From positions 1 through 53,065 of the forward strand of contig JAOUMD010000004.1 in NCBI GenBank assembly GCA_029881675.1: 53,065 nucleotides of DNA, in the 5' to 3' direction. The notes beneath the pieces were generated by a model that was given only the letters and a program-made list of their open reading frames with translations, was not told the DNA's origin and made no database searches. Positions 1 through 8,220 of the stretch are shown here, piece by piece; within the stretch, counting starts at the first letter, position 1; each line of letters begins with the position of its first letter. The translations under genes and the position numbers were made by a program. The stretch is from Minisyncoccota bacterium. Its GTDB lineage: Bacteria > Patescibacteriota > Microgenomatia > UBA1400 > PJMF01.

Positions 1-44
1 ACGAGATTAAGTAGTCTTTAATTAAGATAATTAAGACCCTGGCT

Positions 45-73
45 TTGGCTGGGGTTTTTTGTTGGTGTATAAT
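45..73 (+). promoter_or_regulatory. Predicted promoter of the first small gene
   Basis: TTGGCT at 45-50 and a perfect TATAAT at 68-73 are separated by 17 nt, the optimal sigma-70-type arrangement. The start would fall near 80, leaving a 5' UTR of about 37 nt that carries the Shine-Dalgarno of the gene at 117. This is one of the few promoters in the window with a plausible -35 element. Confidence 0.6.
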
Positions 74-116
74 CACCACTTGGTTAAATTTAGGTGTACA
101 GCAGAGGAGAATTTTA

Positions 117-368
117 ATGCTGAGATATATCTGTATTTTTTTACTGAAGGTGTTTGGACAATATGACCAACTTTGGGAGCGAGCAATTGCTTGGGAAGTC
201 GGTCAGTTGGGATTTGTTCTAGAATCTGATAAACAAATTGCTGAGGAGAAGGGTATCGTTCCCTTAAATTCAATTGAACGCTGGTTATTATTACCAGCAA
301 TCAAAGAAGAACAGAGATACCTCAGGGATTGTTTGGATGAAGAAGATAGAATTGTCTTAGGTCAGTAA
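117..368 (+). CDS. Hypothetical 83-aa protein
   Basis: I do not recognise this protein. The ATG at 117 is preferred because AGGAGA lies a few bases upstream (about 105-110); an upstream in-frame start at 45 would overlap the predicted promoter. The N-terminus (residues 1-13) is a short hydrophobic stretch; the rest is soluble and charged, rich in Trp, Glu and Leu. It is transcribed alone: a -35/-10 promoter precedes it and a strong intrinsic terminator follows at 388. It belongs to the minority of genes here that have a true 5' UTR with a Shine-Dalgarno. Function unknown; confidence that it is a real gene is fairly good because promoter, ribosome site and terminator all agree. Confidence 0.65.
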   Translation: MLRYICIFLLKVFGQYDQLWERAIAWEVGQLGFVLESDKQIAEEKGIVPLNSIERWLLLPAIKEEQRYLRDCLDEEDRIVLGQ

Positions 369-387
369 TTAACCAAATAATCAAAGG

Positions 388-418
388 GCACAAGGTTTAC
401 ACTTCCTTGTGCTTTTTT
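388..418 (+). terminator. Intrinsic terminator
   Basis: An 8-bp perfect stem (GCACAAGG at 388-395 with CCTTGTGC at 405-412) is followed by six T at 413-418. It ends the 83-aa gene 20 nt after its stop codon. Confidence 0.9.
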
Positions 419-433
419 ATTGCTCTAAATATG

Positions 434-505
434 TGTCCCCACCTGGAATCGAACCAGGATCTAGCGCTTAGGAGGCACTTGTTCTATCCGTTGAACTATA
501 GGGAC
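434..505 (-). tRNA. tRNA-Arg (CCT anticodon)
   Basis: On the minus strand the 7-bp acceptor stem starts GTCCCTA and closes with TGGGGAC. The T arm is CCTGG-TTCGATT-CCAGG and the anticodon loop CTCCTAA gives anticodon CCT (reads AGG). The discriminator is A. The following bases are CAT, so the CCA tail is not encoded and must be added enzymatically, unlike tRNA-Ser, tRNA-Thr(TGT) and tRNA-Tyr in this window. Confidence 0.93.
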
Positions 506-566
506 TAAAATACCGCTTCACTTTCTCAGGGCAGGGTGAAGTAGGGTTACTGTTAAGATGTCCTGT

Positions 567-1907
567 TTATTTCAAATCTACTGCGTAGAAGTTTACCGGG
601 GTCTCTGGGCTAAACGAAGTTAGGATTAGTAACTTGCTTCCATCAGGCCAGGGGTAGATGAAATTATCAGTAAATGGCCCAGAATAGACCGTTGTATCAT
701 TTGTATTATCATAAGTCTTTATATTGATTTTGTCATCACTAGCTACCACAATGTGTTTAGAATCAGGCATCCATTGGTATGTATTTGAAATGAGTGATGT
801 GTAATATGTGCCATAGTTATCTGCTGTTTGAGCAGAGGTTGTCGCTTGAAGATTTACAAAAGCACTAGGGGATGATTCAAGATTCATAGGAGACTTGTTG
901 TATAAATCATTTGCTAGAAGAAGTTTGGTATTTCCAGATTCAGTTGCTTCTTCTCCGACATAGAAGTTTTTATCTTCTTCTCGGTCATAGATATATATTT
1001 TGTTTGCCTCAATATTTCTTGATTCTGGCTGTGTATTTGTTGCCAAGACAGGAGGGATTAGACCTTCTGGAATTGTAAGTGACTCATCCGCTGTATAAAT
1101 AAGTCTTTCTTTGTCTGGTGAGAGATAGACATTGTGAGCTGATTGTGTGGCAATTTGAATGATCTCATCAGGGAATTTACTAAGGAATTGTCTCTCTCTA
1201 AGATAGATTTCTTCTTCCCATGCAGAAAGAATTTGTTTCTTTTTAAAACTGACATCAGTAAGAAGTCTAAGATTATTCTTTTTATTAGATTCAAGTAACA
1301 TCTCTTTGTTCTCTGTGATGAGCATGATCTCACTACTATCAGGTGACCAAATAAACTTTGCGTTTTCTAAGTCTAATAATGCTGAATCCTCTGCAATTTG
1401 AGTAGCATCTCTTTGGAAAAGAACCAGAGAATTGGAGAGGTCTAAAACATACAGTCCATTTTTTGCTGGTATAGTCGCAGAGTTTGTATAAAAGAGGAGC
1501 TTACTTCCATCTGGAGAAGGAGATACATTGCTTACCCCACTAAAAGTCAGAGGAGTAAGTTTTGGAACAATAGGGAAGAGTTGCGCGTTAGTTTGTGTAA
1601 CAAGAGCGCCTTCTACTTGAAGGTTTTTCTCCCATGTATGGTAACCTTCTTTTTGAATTTTAACTTGGTAGTCACCTGGCTTAAGGTAAAGAGTGTCATC
1701 TGTAGCAGAGACTAATCTGTCATTTATATATACTTGAGCTCCAGTAGGGAAAGAGTTGGCACTAAGTAGACCAGTTTCTTTTGAGAGACCTTCATTGGTA
1801 AAGTGATATTTACCTTGGGCATATTGAATTGCTAGTATAGTTCCAGCAAAGATTGCGATGGCAGAAAAGAGGGTATAGACCACTCTGGGATTGAATTTAA
1901 ACTTCAT
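567..1907 (-). CDS. PEGA-domain membrane-anchored protein with a beta-propeller-like body
   Basis: A predicted 446-aa envelope protein. An N-terminal transmembrane segment (about residues 8-28) is followed by a PEGA-type domain of about 70 residues (FPTGAQVYINDR, then LYLKPGDYQVKIQKEGYHTW), a fold common in surface proteins. The rest contains TolB/WD-like repeats such as VSPSPDGSKLLFY, FIWSPDSSEIMLI, YLSPDKERLIYT and WMPDSKHIVVAS, so it probably forms a beta-propeller outside the membrane. I chose the ATG at 1907 because TATAAT on the minus strand (1914-1919) lies only 6 nt upstream, making it leaderless; the longer frame back to 2027 would run through the divergent MreB-like gene. The ligand is unknown. 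It is divergent from the actin homologue, which may hint at an envelope role. Confidence 0.85.
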   Translation of the reverse strand: MKFKFNPRVVYTLFSAIAIFAGTILAIQYAQGKYHFTNEGLSKETGLLSANSFPTGAQVYINDRLVSATDDTLYLKPGDYQVKIQKEGYHTWEKNLQVEGALVTQTNAQLFPIVPKLTPLTFSGVSNVSPSPDGSKLLFYTNSATIPAKNGLYVLDLSNSLVLFQRDATQIAEDSALLDLENAKFIWSPDSSEIMLITENKEMLLESNKKNNLRLLTDVSFKKKQILSAWEEEIYLRERQFLSKFPDEIIQIATQSAHNVYLSPDKERLIYTADESLTIPEGLIPPVLATNTQPESRNIEANKIYIYDREEDKNFYVGEEATESGNTKLLLANDLYNKSPMNLESSPSAFVNLQATTSAQTADNYGTYYTSLISNTYQWMPDSKHIVVASDDKINIKTYDNTNDTTVYSGPFTDNFIYPWPDGSKLLILTSFSPETPVNFYAVDLK

Positions 1908-1913
1908 GTAGCT

Positions 1914-1923
1914 ATTATATACT
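1914..1923. promoter_or_regulatory. Overlapping divergent -10 elements
   Basis: In the 40-bp gap between the PEGA gene and the MreB-like gene, TATAAT on the minus strand (1914-1919) overlaps TATACT on the plus strand (1918-1923). The first sits 6 nt before the PEGA start codon. The second is 24 nt before the MreB-like ATG, which has no Shine-Dalgarno. Confidence 0.5.
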
Positions 1924-1947
1924 AAATCAAAGTTAAAAAAACCTTTT

Positions 1948-2970
1948 ATGAGTTTAAAATTATTATCAAAGTTAGATAAGCTAATTGGCATAGATCTTGG
2001 TACTAGCCGAGTCAGGGTTTGGTCCAAAGGTCAGGATATTGTTATTGATGAACCCCCATGCATTGCAACCGATATGAATTCCGGTCAAGTATTAGCGGTT
2101 GGATCTGAGGCTGCAGAGATGGAAGGTCGAGTTGGATCTGATATAAAAGTCAGCTGGTTTATTGTGGATGGCCAAATTAGTAATGCCAGATTAGCCAAGG
2201 CATATTTTAAATTATTATTTAAGAAGAATTTTGGTGAGTTCATTTTGATAAAGCCGGTGGTAATGATTAGTATTCCAACAAATTTACCTCAAACAAAAAA
2301 GGATTTATTTTCAGAGATTTTCTATGATCTAGGGATGAGTGAGGTTTATACAATTAGTCAGAGTTTAGCTGCAGCAATTGGAGCAGGGGTGCCGGTCGCT
2401 GATGCATCTGGATGTTTTATCCTACAGATGGGAGCTGGAATTGTAGAAGGAGCAGTTATCTCAATGGGTAGAGTAGTAGTTACTGATTTTTCATATAATG
2501 CGGGAAACTTTCTTTCAGAAAAAATTGCCTGGGAGGTAAAGAAGGAGACCTTGATTGAACTTCCAGATCATGAGGTAGAACAGGTAAAAAAATTTGTTCA
2601 TTTAGGTTTAAAAGAAAAGAAAAAGATTAAAGTTTCCGGTCAAGATTTAAAGAAGAGAGTTCCAAAAGAGATTAATGTTGAGAATGAAACAATTCTCCCT
2701 GTAGTTGAGAAAGTCGTAGAAAAATATGTTGAATTGCTTAATAATATTTTATCAAAAATACCACCTGAATTAACAACTGATGTAATTGATAAGGGACTTC
2801 TCTTATCTGGGGAGTACTCAAATTTAAAAGGATTGGAAGAATATTTAATCAAAGAGCTAAAGATTTCAGTTTCTTTGGTGGATGATCAAGAAAAGTCAGT
2901 TATCAAGGGTATTAGTTTTGTTTTAGAAAATTTGCATTTATATAAGGAAAGCTTAGGTTATGCCAGTTAA
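1948..2970 (+). CDS. MreB-like actin-family protein (divergent)
   Basis: A 340-aa member of the MreB/actin ATPase family, which in other bacteria polymerises under the membrane and guides cell-wall synthesis. Residues 14-20 (GIDLGTS) are the phosphate-1 motif, and the AAAIGAGVPVADASG stretch around 141-155 is typical of MreB. The phosphate-2 motif, normally DIGGGTTE, is QMGAGIVEG (160-168), so the key acidic residue and threonines are lost. The adenosine motif near 290 reads LLSGEYSNLKGLE instead of LTGGGALLRGLD. ATP hydrolysis may therefore be altered or lost. It lies 46 kb from the mreC cluster, which has its own, even more degenerate homologue. The last codons overlap the EEP gene by 11 bp. 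Rod-shape actin versus a pilus-assembly-type (PilM/FtsA-like) actin cannot be settled here, but similarity to MreB is clearest. Confidence 0.8.
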   Translation: MSLKLLSKLDKLIGIDLGTSRVRVWSKGQDIVIDEPPCIATDMNSGQVLAVGSEAAEMEGRVGSDIKVSWFIVDGQISNARLAKAYFKLLFKKNFGEFILIKPVVMISIPTNLPQTKKDLFSEIFYDLGMSEVYTISQSLAAAIGAGVPVADASGCFILQMGAGIVEGAVISMGRVVVTDFSYNAGNFLSEKIAWEVKKETLIELPDHEVEQVKKFVHLGLKEKKKIKVSGQDLKKRVPKEINVENETILPVVEKVVEKYVELLNNILSKIPPELTTDVIDKGLLLSGEYSNLKGLEEYLIKELKISVSLVDDQEKSVIKGISFVLENLHLYKESLGYAS

Positions 2971-3715
2971 ATTAGTATCGATTAATATTGAAGGAACAAA
3001 GCATCTTGAAGAAAAAGTATTACCTTTCTTAAAAAAACAAAATGCCGATGTTATTACTCTTCAAGAAGTTTTTGAAGATGATGTGGAAAGAATTAAACAA
3101 GTCTCAGGAATGGAGGGGTTCTTTTCTCCAATGGCTCATATTGCTCAGGAAAACACACCTATCCCAGAAAATAATGATGTCTGGGGAGTATTAGTACTTT
3201 CTAAATTACCAATTATTAGCTCAGGTTCTTATACCTACTATAAATATCAAGGAAAAGATGAGCTACCAGTTTTTTTCTCAACCAAGAATGTTAAGAAAAT
3301 GAATAGAGTATTAAGCTGGATTACTATTCTTTCTGATAAAGAAGAGTTGACCTTTGCTACAACTCACTTTACTTGGTCTGCAAAGGGAGAAACCACTCCA
3401 CTGCAAGAAGAAGCTTATCAAAACTTAGAAAGCATATTAGATAGATTGCCAATCTCGGTACTTACGGGAGATTTTAATGCTCCAAGAGGTAAAAAGATTT
3501 TTTCAAAGTTATCTGAAAGATTTAAGGATAATATTCCACAAGATATAGTGACAACAATAGACAATAACATCCACAAGGCACCAGATGAGATTAATCTTGT
3601 GGTTGATGGGTTATTTACTGCCAAAGGAATTAAGGTTTTAAATGCCCAGGTTGTCCCTGGTGTGAGTGATCACATGGCCATAGTGGGAATGATAGAAGTA
3701 GAAAATGTTTCTTAA
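2960..3715 (+). CDS. Endonuclease/exonuclease/phosphatase (EEP) family protein
   Basis: A 251-aa single-domain EEP protein, a metal-dependent phosphodiester or phosphate-ester hydrolase fold shared by DNase I, ExoIII and inositol phosphatases. The usual catalytic motifs occur in order: SINI near residue 7, LQEV near 35 (metal-binding Glu), TTHFTW near 135, LTGDFNAPRG near 168 (Asp/Asn), and GVSDHMAIVG near 233 (catalytic Asp-His). No signal peptide is visible, so it is probably cytoplasmic. It overlaps the upstream MreB-like gene by 11 bp and has no promoter of its own, so the two are cotranscribed. Its substrate cannot be read from the sequence. Its stop codon directly abuts the convergent murD stop, with no terminator between them. 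Confidence 0.85.
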   Translation: MPVKLVSINIEGTKHLEEKVLPFLKKQNADVITLQEVFEDDVERIKQVSGMEGFFSPMAHIAQENTPIPENNDVWGVLVLSKLPIISSGSYTYYKYQGKDELPVFFSTKNVKKMNRVLSWITILSDKEELTFATTHFTWSAKGETTPLQEEAYQNLESILDRLPISVLTGDFNAPRGKKIFSKLSERFKDNIPQDIVTTIDNNIHKAPDEINLVVDGLFTAKGIKVLNAQVVPGVSDHMAIVGMIEVENVS

Positions 3716-5095
3716 CTAAAGACTTTGGGCTAATTCTCTAAATTGATTGCCACGATCTTCGTAATTTTTAAACATATTGAAACTGGCACTGGCTGGGCTC
3801 ATCAGGACAATATCTCCAACTTGAGCTTGTTCTTTGCTAATGGTGACAGCTTCAGACATGTCATGAGCAGTCTTATTATTATTTACCAAAGGATGATTGC
3901 TATCTAACTTCTTGACTGAATTTAGAATCTTTTCTCCAGTGGTGGGGAAGAGAACTAGGTATTTGACGTTATGGTCAATGATTATTTGAGCTAATTTATC
4001 AAAGTTAGCTCCCTTTTCTGATCCACCAGTGATAAGAATAATAGGTTTGTTTTCAAATGCTTTGAGAGCGGCAATTGTAGCCTCAGGAGCACTTGCTGCA
4101 CTATCATTGTAGAATTTAACTTCATCTACTGTTTTGACCAGTTCAATGCGGTGAGGGACGCTTTTAAAGCTTGCAACTCCCTTACTAATTTCATCATCTG
4201 AGATATCTAAGATACGAGCAACTATTACAGCAGGAATTGTGTTGTATAAATTATGGACTCCAACTAGAGAAGAAGGGCTTTTTTTGATCAACTTAATTAT
4301 TTCTTGGCTTTCTTGATCGCTGTCTTTGAGTGAGAAGGGAAGGTGTTCTCCTTGGCTGAGCTTTGCCATTTTTGTGGCAGTATCTGAGTCTGAGTTGTAG
4401 ATAACGATGCTTGACTCAAGCTGAAATTTACAGATAGCAGTTTTTGCCTCAAAATATGTTTCAAAATTTGGGTAAAAATCAAGGTGATCCGAGGAAATAT
4501 CTTGAATAATTGCAATCTGAGGACTGGTAGTTAGCTCTGCTAACTGATGGCAAGACATCTCAAGAACATAAGTTCGTTCATTGGGTTGATCATTATTTTC
4601 TAAAAGTCTGAGCGGTGGTACACCGATATTACCTCCAAGAGCAACATCTACTTGGGCATGCTTTAGTACATGAAAAATTTGAGAAGTAGTAGTGCTTTTT
4701 CCTTTAGTACCAGTAATACCAATAGTGATGGGCTGATTTTCTAGTGACTCAATCAAATCAAAAAATAGTTGAGTATTGGATTGTAGTTTCTCTGGTGGAA
4801 CGTCTAGCTGATATTTTTCTTTTAGAACTATTTCTGAGATACCTGGAGTTTTAAAAACAAAGTCAAAAGCACTATCTTGTACTTTATTTGTCTCAATTTT
4901 TTTTACATTCTTATTATGTTCTAGTAGAGAAGACCAAGTGGGATCAAGTTCTTTAAGAGGTTTAGTATCTGTGACAAGAAGATTTATCTCTTTAAGATGG
5001 GAAAGCAAAAATTCAGCTGTGCTGAGTCCTTCTCTAGCCATTCCTAAAATAAGGATAGTTTTATTATTTAGTTTGGAAAGCTCTTTGGTGAACAT
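3716..5095 (-). CDS. murD: UDP-N-acetylmuramoyl-L-alanine:glutamate ligase (MurD, probably the L-Glu-using MurD2 type)
   Basis: A 459-aa Mur ligase. The N-terminal Rossmann domain carries ILILGMAREGLS, the ATP loop is GITGTKGKSTTT (residues 127-138), the central domain has EMSCHQL and SSDHLDFY, and the C-terminal domain has VPHRIE, FYNDSAASAPEAT and the MurD signature MSPASASFNMFKNYEDRG. The normal reaction adds D-Glu to UDP-MurNAc-L-Ala in the cytoplasm. Here the start codon lies inside the end of murL (32-bp overlap). In Xanthomonas the murL partner is MurD2, which attaches L-Glu before MurL inverts it, so this enzyme is inferred to take L-Glu. Specificity cannot be read from the motifs. 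Expression should be coupled to murL. Confidence 0.93.
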   Translation of the reverse strand: MFTKELSKLNNKTILILGMAREGLSTAEFLLSHLKEINLLVTDTKPLKELDPTWSSLLEHNKNVKKIETNKVQDSAFDFVFKTPGISEIVLKEKYQLDVPPEKLQSNTQLFFDLIESLENQPITIGITGTKGKSTTTSQIFHVLKHAQVDVALGGNIGVPPLRLLENNDQPNERTYVLEMSCHQLAELTTSPQIAIIQDISSDHLDFYPNFETYFEAKTAICKFQLESSIVIYNSDSDTATKMAKLSQGEHLPFSLKDSDQESQEIIKLIKKSPSSLVGVHNLYNTIPAVIVARILDISDDEISKGVASFKSVPHRIELVKTVDEVKFYNDSAASAPEATIAALKAFENKPIILITGGSEKGANFDKLAQIIIDHNVKYLVLFPTTGEKILNSVKKLDSNHPLVNNNKTAHDMSEAVTISKEQAQVGDIVLMSPASASFNMFKNYEDRGNQFRELAQSL

Positions 5096-6470
5096 ATTTT
5101 ATAATTCTATCAAATTCTGTTGGTAGTGAATTTTTATCATTCCAACTCTCTAATATTACCTTACTACGTTTTTCCAAATTTGTTTCATTCGGAAGTATTT
5201 CTTTTTCAAATAATTTTGTTATCTTGCTTAACTCTTTGATATCTTTAGACTCTTTTTGATGACACAAATGCATGGCGACAAGACTCTCCTCATGAGTACC
5301 TACGCAGTCGAGGGGTTTTTGATGAGAATAGCCAAGTAGCTCTTTGGTTGTGTCCCACAATGATATATTGTTTAATAGATTGACGCCAAAAATATTAGTC
5401 ATTTTTTCTTCATCGAGGAATGGGTAGAGGATAATATATGCAAAGAGGCATTTTGAACAATTACAGCACCAGCTATTCTTAGTTTGATTCTTATTACAGC
5501 TCTTAAAGATTGGGAAATAGGCATTTTCTTTGGAAAATAACTTTGCGATTTGTAATTCATAAAGAGGTCTGAGTAAAGAGAAGTAAAATGGTGAAGGCTT
5601 TGGGAGGAATTTTTCTACATATTTTTGAAAGTTTTCCTCGAGTTCAAAGCTTTTTGAGTACTGATGGTTTACAGGGTGATCTTTATAAATGACACTCTCT
5701 TCATTGGAGCTTCTTTCATTGGATATAGAGATGTATTTTAGATTAAATAACCGAGCAACAAATAGACTCAGAAAGGCCAAATATGATGAAAATGGAGTAT
5801 GTCCATTAAGGTATCCTGCCTTATTTAGTTCAATTAATTTAGGGTCTATTACTCGAGTAGCGGTGATAAAAGGGAGACTTGGGTTTAGCTTTACAGTCTC
5901 TTTTACAGCTTCAATAGGGTTAAGGGCAAACAGTGAAATAGGTTCTTTATATTCTTTTTTTAGTACCTCGAGGGTGACCAGAGAGTCTTTGCCACCTCCT
6001 AGAGGAACTAGGACTCCATTAAGTTGTACTTCTTTAGGATTAGATCTTGAGAGGGAAGGGGAAGTTTCTTGAGAAGAGCTAGTAAATTTTACAAAGTCTG
6101 TCTTTGTAAAGTCGATTTGGTTTACATAAAAGTATTCACCCATTCCCTTGAGGAGAAGGTCTTGCCAGAAATTTAGCTGATCTGGTGATAGATCTTCAGC
6201 TTCAATTTCTATCTCTTGAGGGGCTGCGGCTTTCCAATAACTATAAATTTCAGCCATCCCAATATGAAATGCATAATTATTTATCTCACTACTTGAGAGA
6301 GTATCAATTTGTTCTTGGTTAATACCATGGATCGTTACTGTAGGATAAAAGTGAATGTCAGGGGAGAGGACGAAGTGAGTGGTGATGGTTAAATCGGATC
6401 CACTCAATTTATAGTCAACATTTTTGTAAGTTAGTTTTTGGTGCTTTTTTCTTAGTTCATCAATCTTCAT
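5064..6470 (-). CDS. murL: UDP-MurNAc-L-Ala-L-Glu epimerase (MurL)
   Basis: A 468-aa protein matching the MurL family, which epimerises the L-Glu of UDP-MurNAc-L-Ala-L-Glu to D-Glu using ATP through an adenylated intermediate. The ATP site is a PP-loop, GGGKDS, at residues 158-163. Further family blocks are NKAGYLNGHTP, SISNERSSNEESV, NHQYSKSFE, FYFSLLRPLYELQIAK, a Cys-rich segment with SCNKN and CCNCSKC (about 325-342), and DCVGTHEE near the C-terminus. It is cytoplasmic. The first gene of the murL-murD pair, its ATG is only 6 nt from a minus-strand TATAAT at 6477-6482, so it is leaderless. The 32-bp overlap with the glutamate ligase strongly supports the MurD2-MurL pathway, which bypasses glutamate racemase. 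An unrelated PP-loop enzyme is the only alternative and is unlikely. Confidence 0.88.
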   Translation of the reverse strand: MKIDELRKKHQKLTYKNVDYKLSGSDLTITTHFVLSPDIHFYPTVTIHGINQEQIDTLSSSEINNYAFHIGMAEIYSYWKAAAPQEIEIEAEDLSPDQLNFWQDLLLKGMGEYFYVNQIDFTKTDFVKFTSSSQETSPSLSRSNPKEVQLNGVLVPLGGGKDSLVTLEVLKKEYKEPISLFALNPIEAVKETVKLNPSLPFITATRVIDPKLIELNKAGYLNGHTPFSSYLAFLSLFVARLFNLKYISISNERSSNEESVIYKDHPVNHQYSKSFELEENFQKYVEKFLPKPSPFYFSLLRPLYELQIAKLFSKENAYFPIFKSCNKNQTKNSWCCNCSKCLFAYIILYPFLDEEKMTNIFGVNLLNNISLWDTTKELLGYSHQKPLDCVGTHEESLVAMHLCHQKESKDIKELSKITKLFEKEILPNETNLEKRSKVILESWNDKNSLPTEFDRIIKYVHQRAFQTK

Positions 6471-6476
6471 ATGCTT

Positions 6477-6482
6477 ATTATA
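6477..6482 (-). promoter_or_regulatory. Leaderless promoter of murL-murD (-10)
   Basis: The minus-strand hexamer TATAAT lies 6 nt before the murL ATG, placing +1 at the start codon. There is no Shine-Dalgarno. The remaining AT-rich interval up to 6817 (about 340 bp) holds nothing I can identify with confidence. Confidence 0.6.
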
Positions 6483-6817
6483 GACAAATTATTTAATGAT
6501 TGTCGCTTTTAAAGAGGGAATTGAGTTTATTTACTGCTTTACTCAAGACAAAAGGTACTCTAGATTATTAAAAAAGAAGAAATGACCATATTCTTTATTA
6601 TTTTTGCAATGAAATTGTTCGCCTTATTTTCGCTTTTTTTTGAACAAAAAATGCAAAACCGAAGTAAAGCCGAAGTATTTTTTGCAAATTTTGATGAAAA
6701 AATGTTTTGGGTGTGTATGTTAACTAAAATTAGCAATTTTTATCCAAAAAGTGTAAGATTAAGTAAATACGCTTGGGGTGAGCTTCGCCTAAGGCTCATA
6801 AATAATATATAAGACAA

Positions 6818-7594
6818 ATGACAATAAAGACTGATAACTCCTTTCATTTTCGAGGCAAAGATGTTTTTGGCAAAGGTCATGACCAATTGCTAAAAAATCT
6901 CAAAAAGTCACTTTCCAGAGAAAAATCTCAAAATAGACCATTTTTGGTTTTTACACCAAATCCCGAACAGATAATGCTTGCCGAGTCTGACTCAAGTTTT
7001 AATCAAGTCCTTCAACGAGCAGATATCTTAGTTCCAGATGGAGTAGGACTAGTGATAGCTTCAAAAATCCTTAGCACAAAAGATAATCCAAAGATCAAAG
7101 AAAGAATTCCAGGAAGACTGTTGGTTGAAGATATTATTAAAATTGCAAAAGAGGATAACCTTAAAGTTTTGCTCATCGGTGGGAAAGATTATTCTCAAAC
7201 AGGAATGATTAAGGTAAATGGGGTAGACATTGATTGGACTAATGGTTACTTGGATGCTTTCAATCCAACAGAGGGTGAAGAGGTCGCATTACAAAAAAGA
7301 ATCCAGCAAGTAAGTCCTGATATTATCTTTGTGGCTTTTGGTGCACCAATGCAAGAGAAATGGTTGGTGCAGCATAAAGAATTTTTGAATAAGACAAATG
7401 TGAAGTTGGGGATGGCAGTAGGAGGAAGCTTTGACTACTTACTAGGTTTTGTCCCGAGTCCACCTTCCTGGGTCAGTAAAATGGGCTTTGAATGGTTATT
7501 CCGATTAGTTGTACAGCCATGGAGATTTAAAAGACAACTTAAATTGATTAGTTTTATGATGCTTGTCTTTGAAGAGAAGTGGCAAATGATGTAA
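6818..7594 (+). CDS. WecG/TagA/CpsF-family (GT26) glycosyltransferase
   Basis: A 258-aa glycosyltransferase of the WecG/TagA/CpsF family, enzymes that transfer N-acetylmannosamine or related sugars onto a lipid-linked acceptor on the inner face of the membrane. The family blocks are FTPNPEQ (about residue 46), ADILVPDGVG (about 70), FVAFGAPMQEKW (about 170), GMAVGGSFDYLLG (about 197) and GFEWLFRLVVQPWRFKRQ near the C-terminus. The last is a basic amphipathic tail usual for membrane association. There is no signal peptide. It stands alone after a long AT-rich gap and ends at a hairpin shared with the convergent HTH gene. The actual sugar is not predictable; teichoic-acid-like linkage or capsule synthesis are the family's usual roles. 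Confidence 0.9.
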   Translation: MTIKTDNSFHFRGKDVFGKGHDQLLKNLKKSLSREKSQNRPFLVFTPNPEQIMLAESDSSFNQVLQRADILVPDGVGLVIASKILSTKDNPKIKERIPGRLLVEDIIKIAKEDNLKVLLIGGKDYSQTGMIKVNGVDIDWTNGYLDAFNPTEGEEVALQKRIQQVSPDIIFVAFGAPMQEKWLVQHKEFLNKTNVKLGMAVGGSFDYLLGFVPSPPSWVSKMGFEWLFRLVVQPWRFKRQLKLISFMMLVFEEKWQMM

Positions 7595-7600
7595 AACTAA

Positions 7601-7627
7601 AAATGACAAGCATATAGCTTGTCATTT
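7601..7627. terminator. Bidirectional hairpin terminator
   Basis: An 11-bp perfect stem (AAATGACAAGC at 7601-7611 with GCTTGTCATTT at 7617-7627) with loop ATATA sits between the convergent glycosyltransferase and HTH genes. The T tracts are interrupted, so efficiency is uncertain. Confidence 0.7.
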
Positions 7628-7648
7628 CATATATTTTTTATTTAGCGA

Positions 7649-7909
7649 CTATTCTAATTCTGTTTCTGGAGTCATACCGAGTAACCAAAGGACAGCTTCT
7701 TTCTTATATCTTCTGTCACCTCGAGAGTTAATCCTAATAGCAGGAAGTTTACCTCTTTTACCCCATCTTTTGATAGTTAGGGGAGAGACTCTGAGTAAAT
7801 CAGCGACCTCTCTGACTGTTAATAGATCTGGCAAGTTCTTGATATCTAACTTGCTAGCATCATCAACTCGTCCGGTTTTCTTGTCTTCGCTGGCGTTAAT
7901 GTCTGTCAT
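7649..7909 (-). CDS. Excisionase-like helix-turn-helix DNA-binding protein
   Basis: An 86-aa protein with an MerR/excisionase-type HTH (HTH_17) in residues about 28-78: LLTVREVADLLRVSPLTIKRWGKRGKLPAIRINSRGDRRY contains the helix-turn-helix, a wing and the basic strand. The first 25 residues are charged and probably disordered. Such proteins bind DNA as small regulators or recombination directionality factors. No integrase or phage gene is nearby, so a transcriptional regulator is more likely. A weak promoter at 7937-7965 (minus strand) would give a short 5' UTR. It ends at a hairpin shared with the glycosyltransferase gene. The target is unknown. Confidence 0.82.
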   Translation of the reverse strand: MTDINASEDKKTGRVDDASKLDIKNLPDLLTVREVADLLRVSPLTIKRWGKRGKLPAIRINSRGDRRYKKEAVLWLLGMTPETELE

Positions 7910-7936
7910 GAGATTTTAATTTCCCTAAGTAAATTA

Positions 7937-7965
7937 ATAATATATCTGGTAAGAAAATAGAACAA
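7937..7965 (-). promoter_or_regulatory. Possible promoter of the HTH gene
   Basis: On the minus strand TTGTTC (7960-7965) and TATTAT (7937-7942) are separated by 17 nt. Both hexamers are imperfect. Between this site and the terminator at 8161 I see no other feature. Confidence 0.4.
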
Positions 7966-8160
7966 ACTTGTTTCTATCTATTCTTAAAGTAGCAGAGTAT
8001 GTGTAACTGGGTCAAGGAGTAGTTTTAGTCGAGAGATCGGTGTTTAATTAAGGATAAAATGTTTTGCACGAGAGCGTCTGATAATATTTTTAAGCAAGTC
8101 CTATATTATTTTGATGTTCATAACTTGTGGAATACTTCTCAAGAAGAGTCAATTGTTTGT

Positions 8161-8190
8161 AATAAAAAACCACCCGTTTCCAGGTGGTTT
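8161..8190 (-). terminator. Intrinsic terminator of rplJ-rplL
   Basis: Read on the minus strand, AACCACC pairs with GGTGGTT (8183-8189 with 8168-8174) and is followed by TTTTTTATT. It lies about 30 nt after the rplL stop. Confidence 0.9.
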
Positions 8191-8220
8191 CTTATTTCTT
8201 TTAAAGAATTAAATAATAAA

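Noticed and set aside
511-541. Hairpin as terminator of the PEGA gene
   Set aside because: CTTCAC pairs with GTGAAG over a long loop and the T run is only GGTATTTT, too weak to call.
6582-6812. 76-aa frame between murL and the WecG-like gene
   Set aside because: It has a hydrophobic, low-complexity, AT-driven composition, no convincing promoter or ribosome site and no homology I recognise. I leave the 340-bp gap as unassigned.
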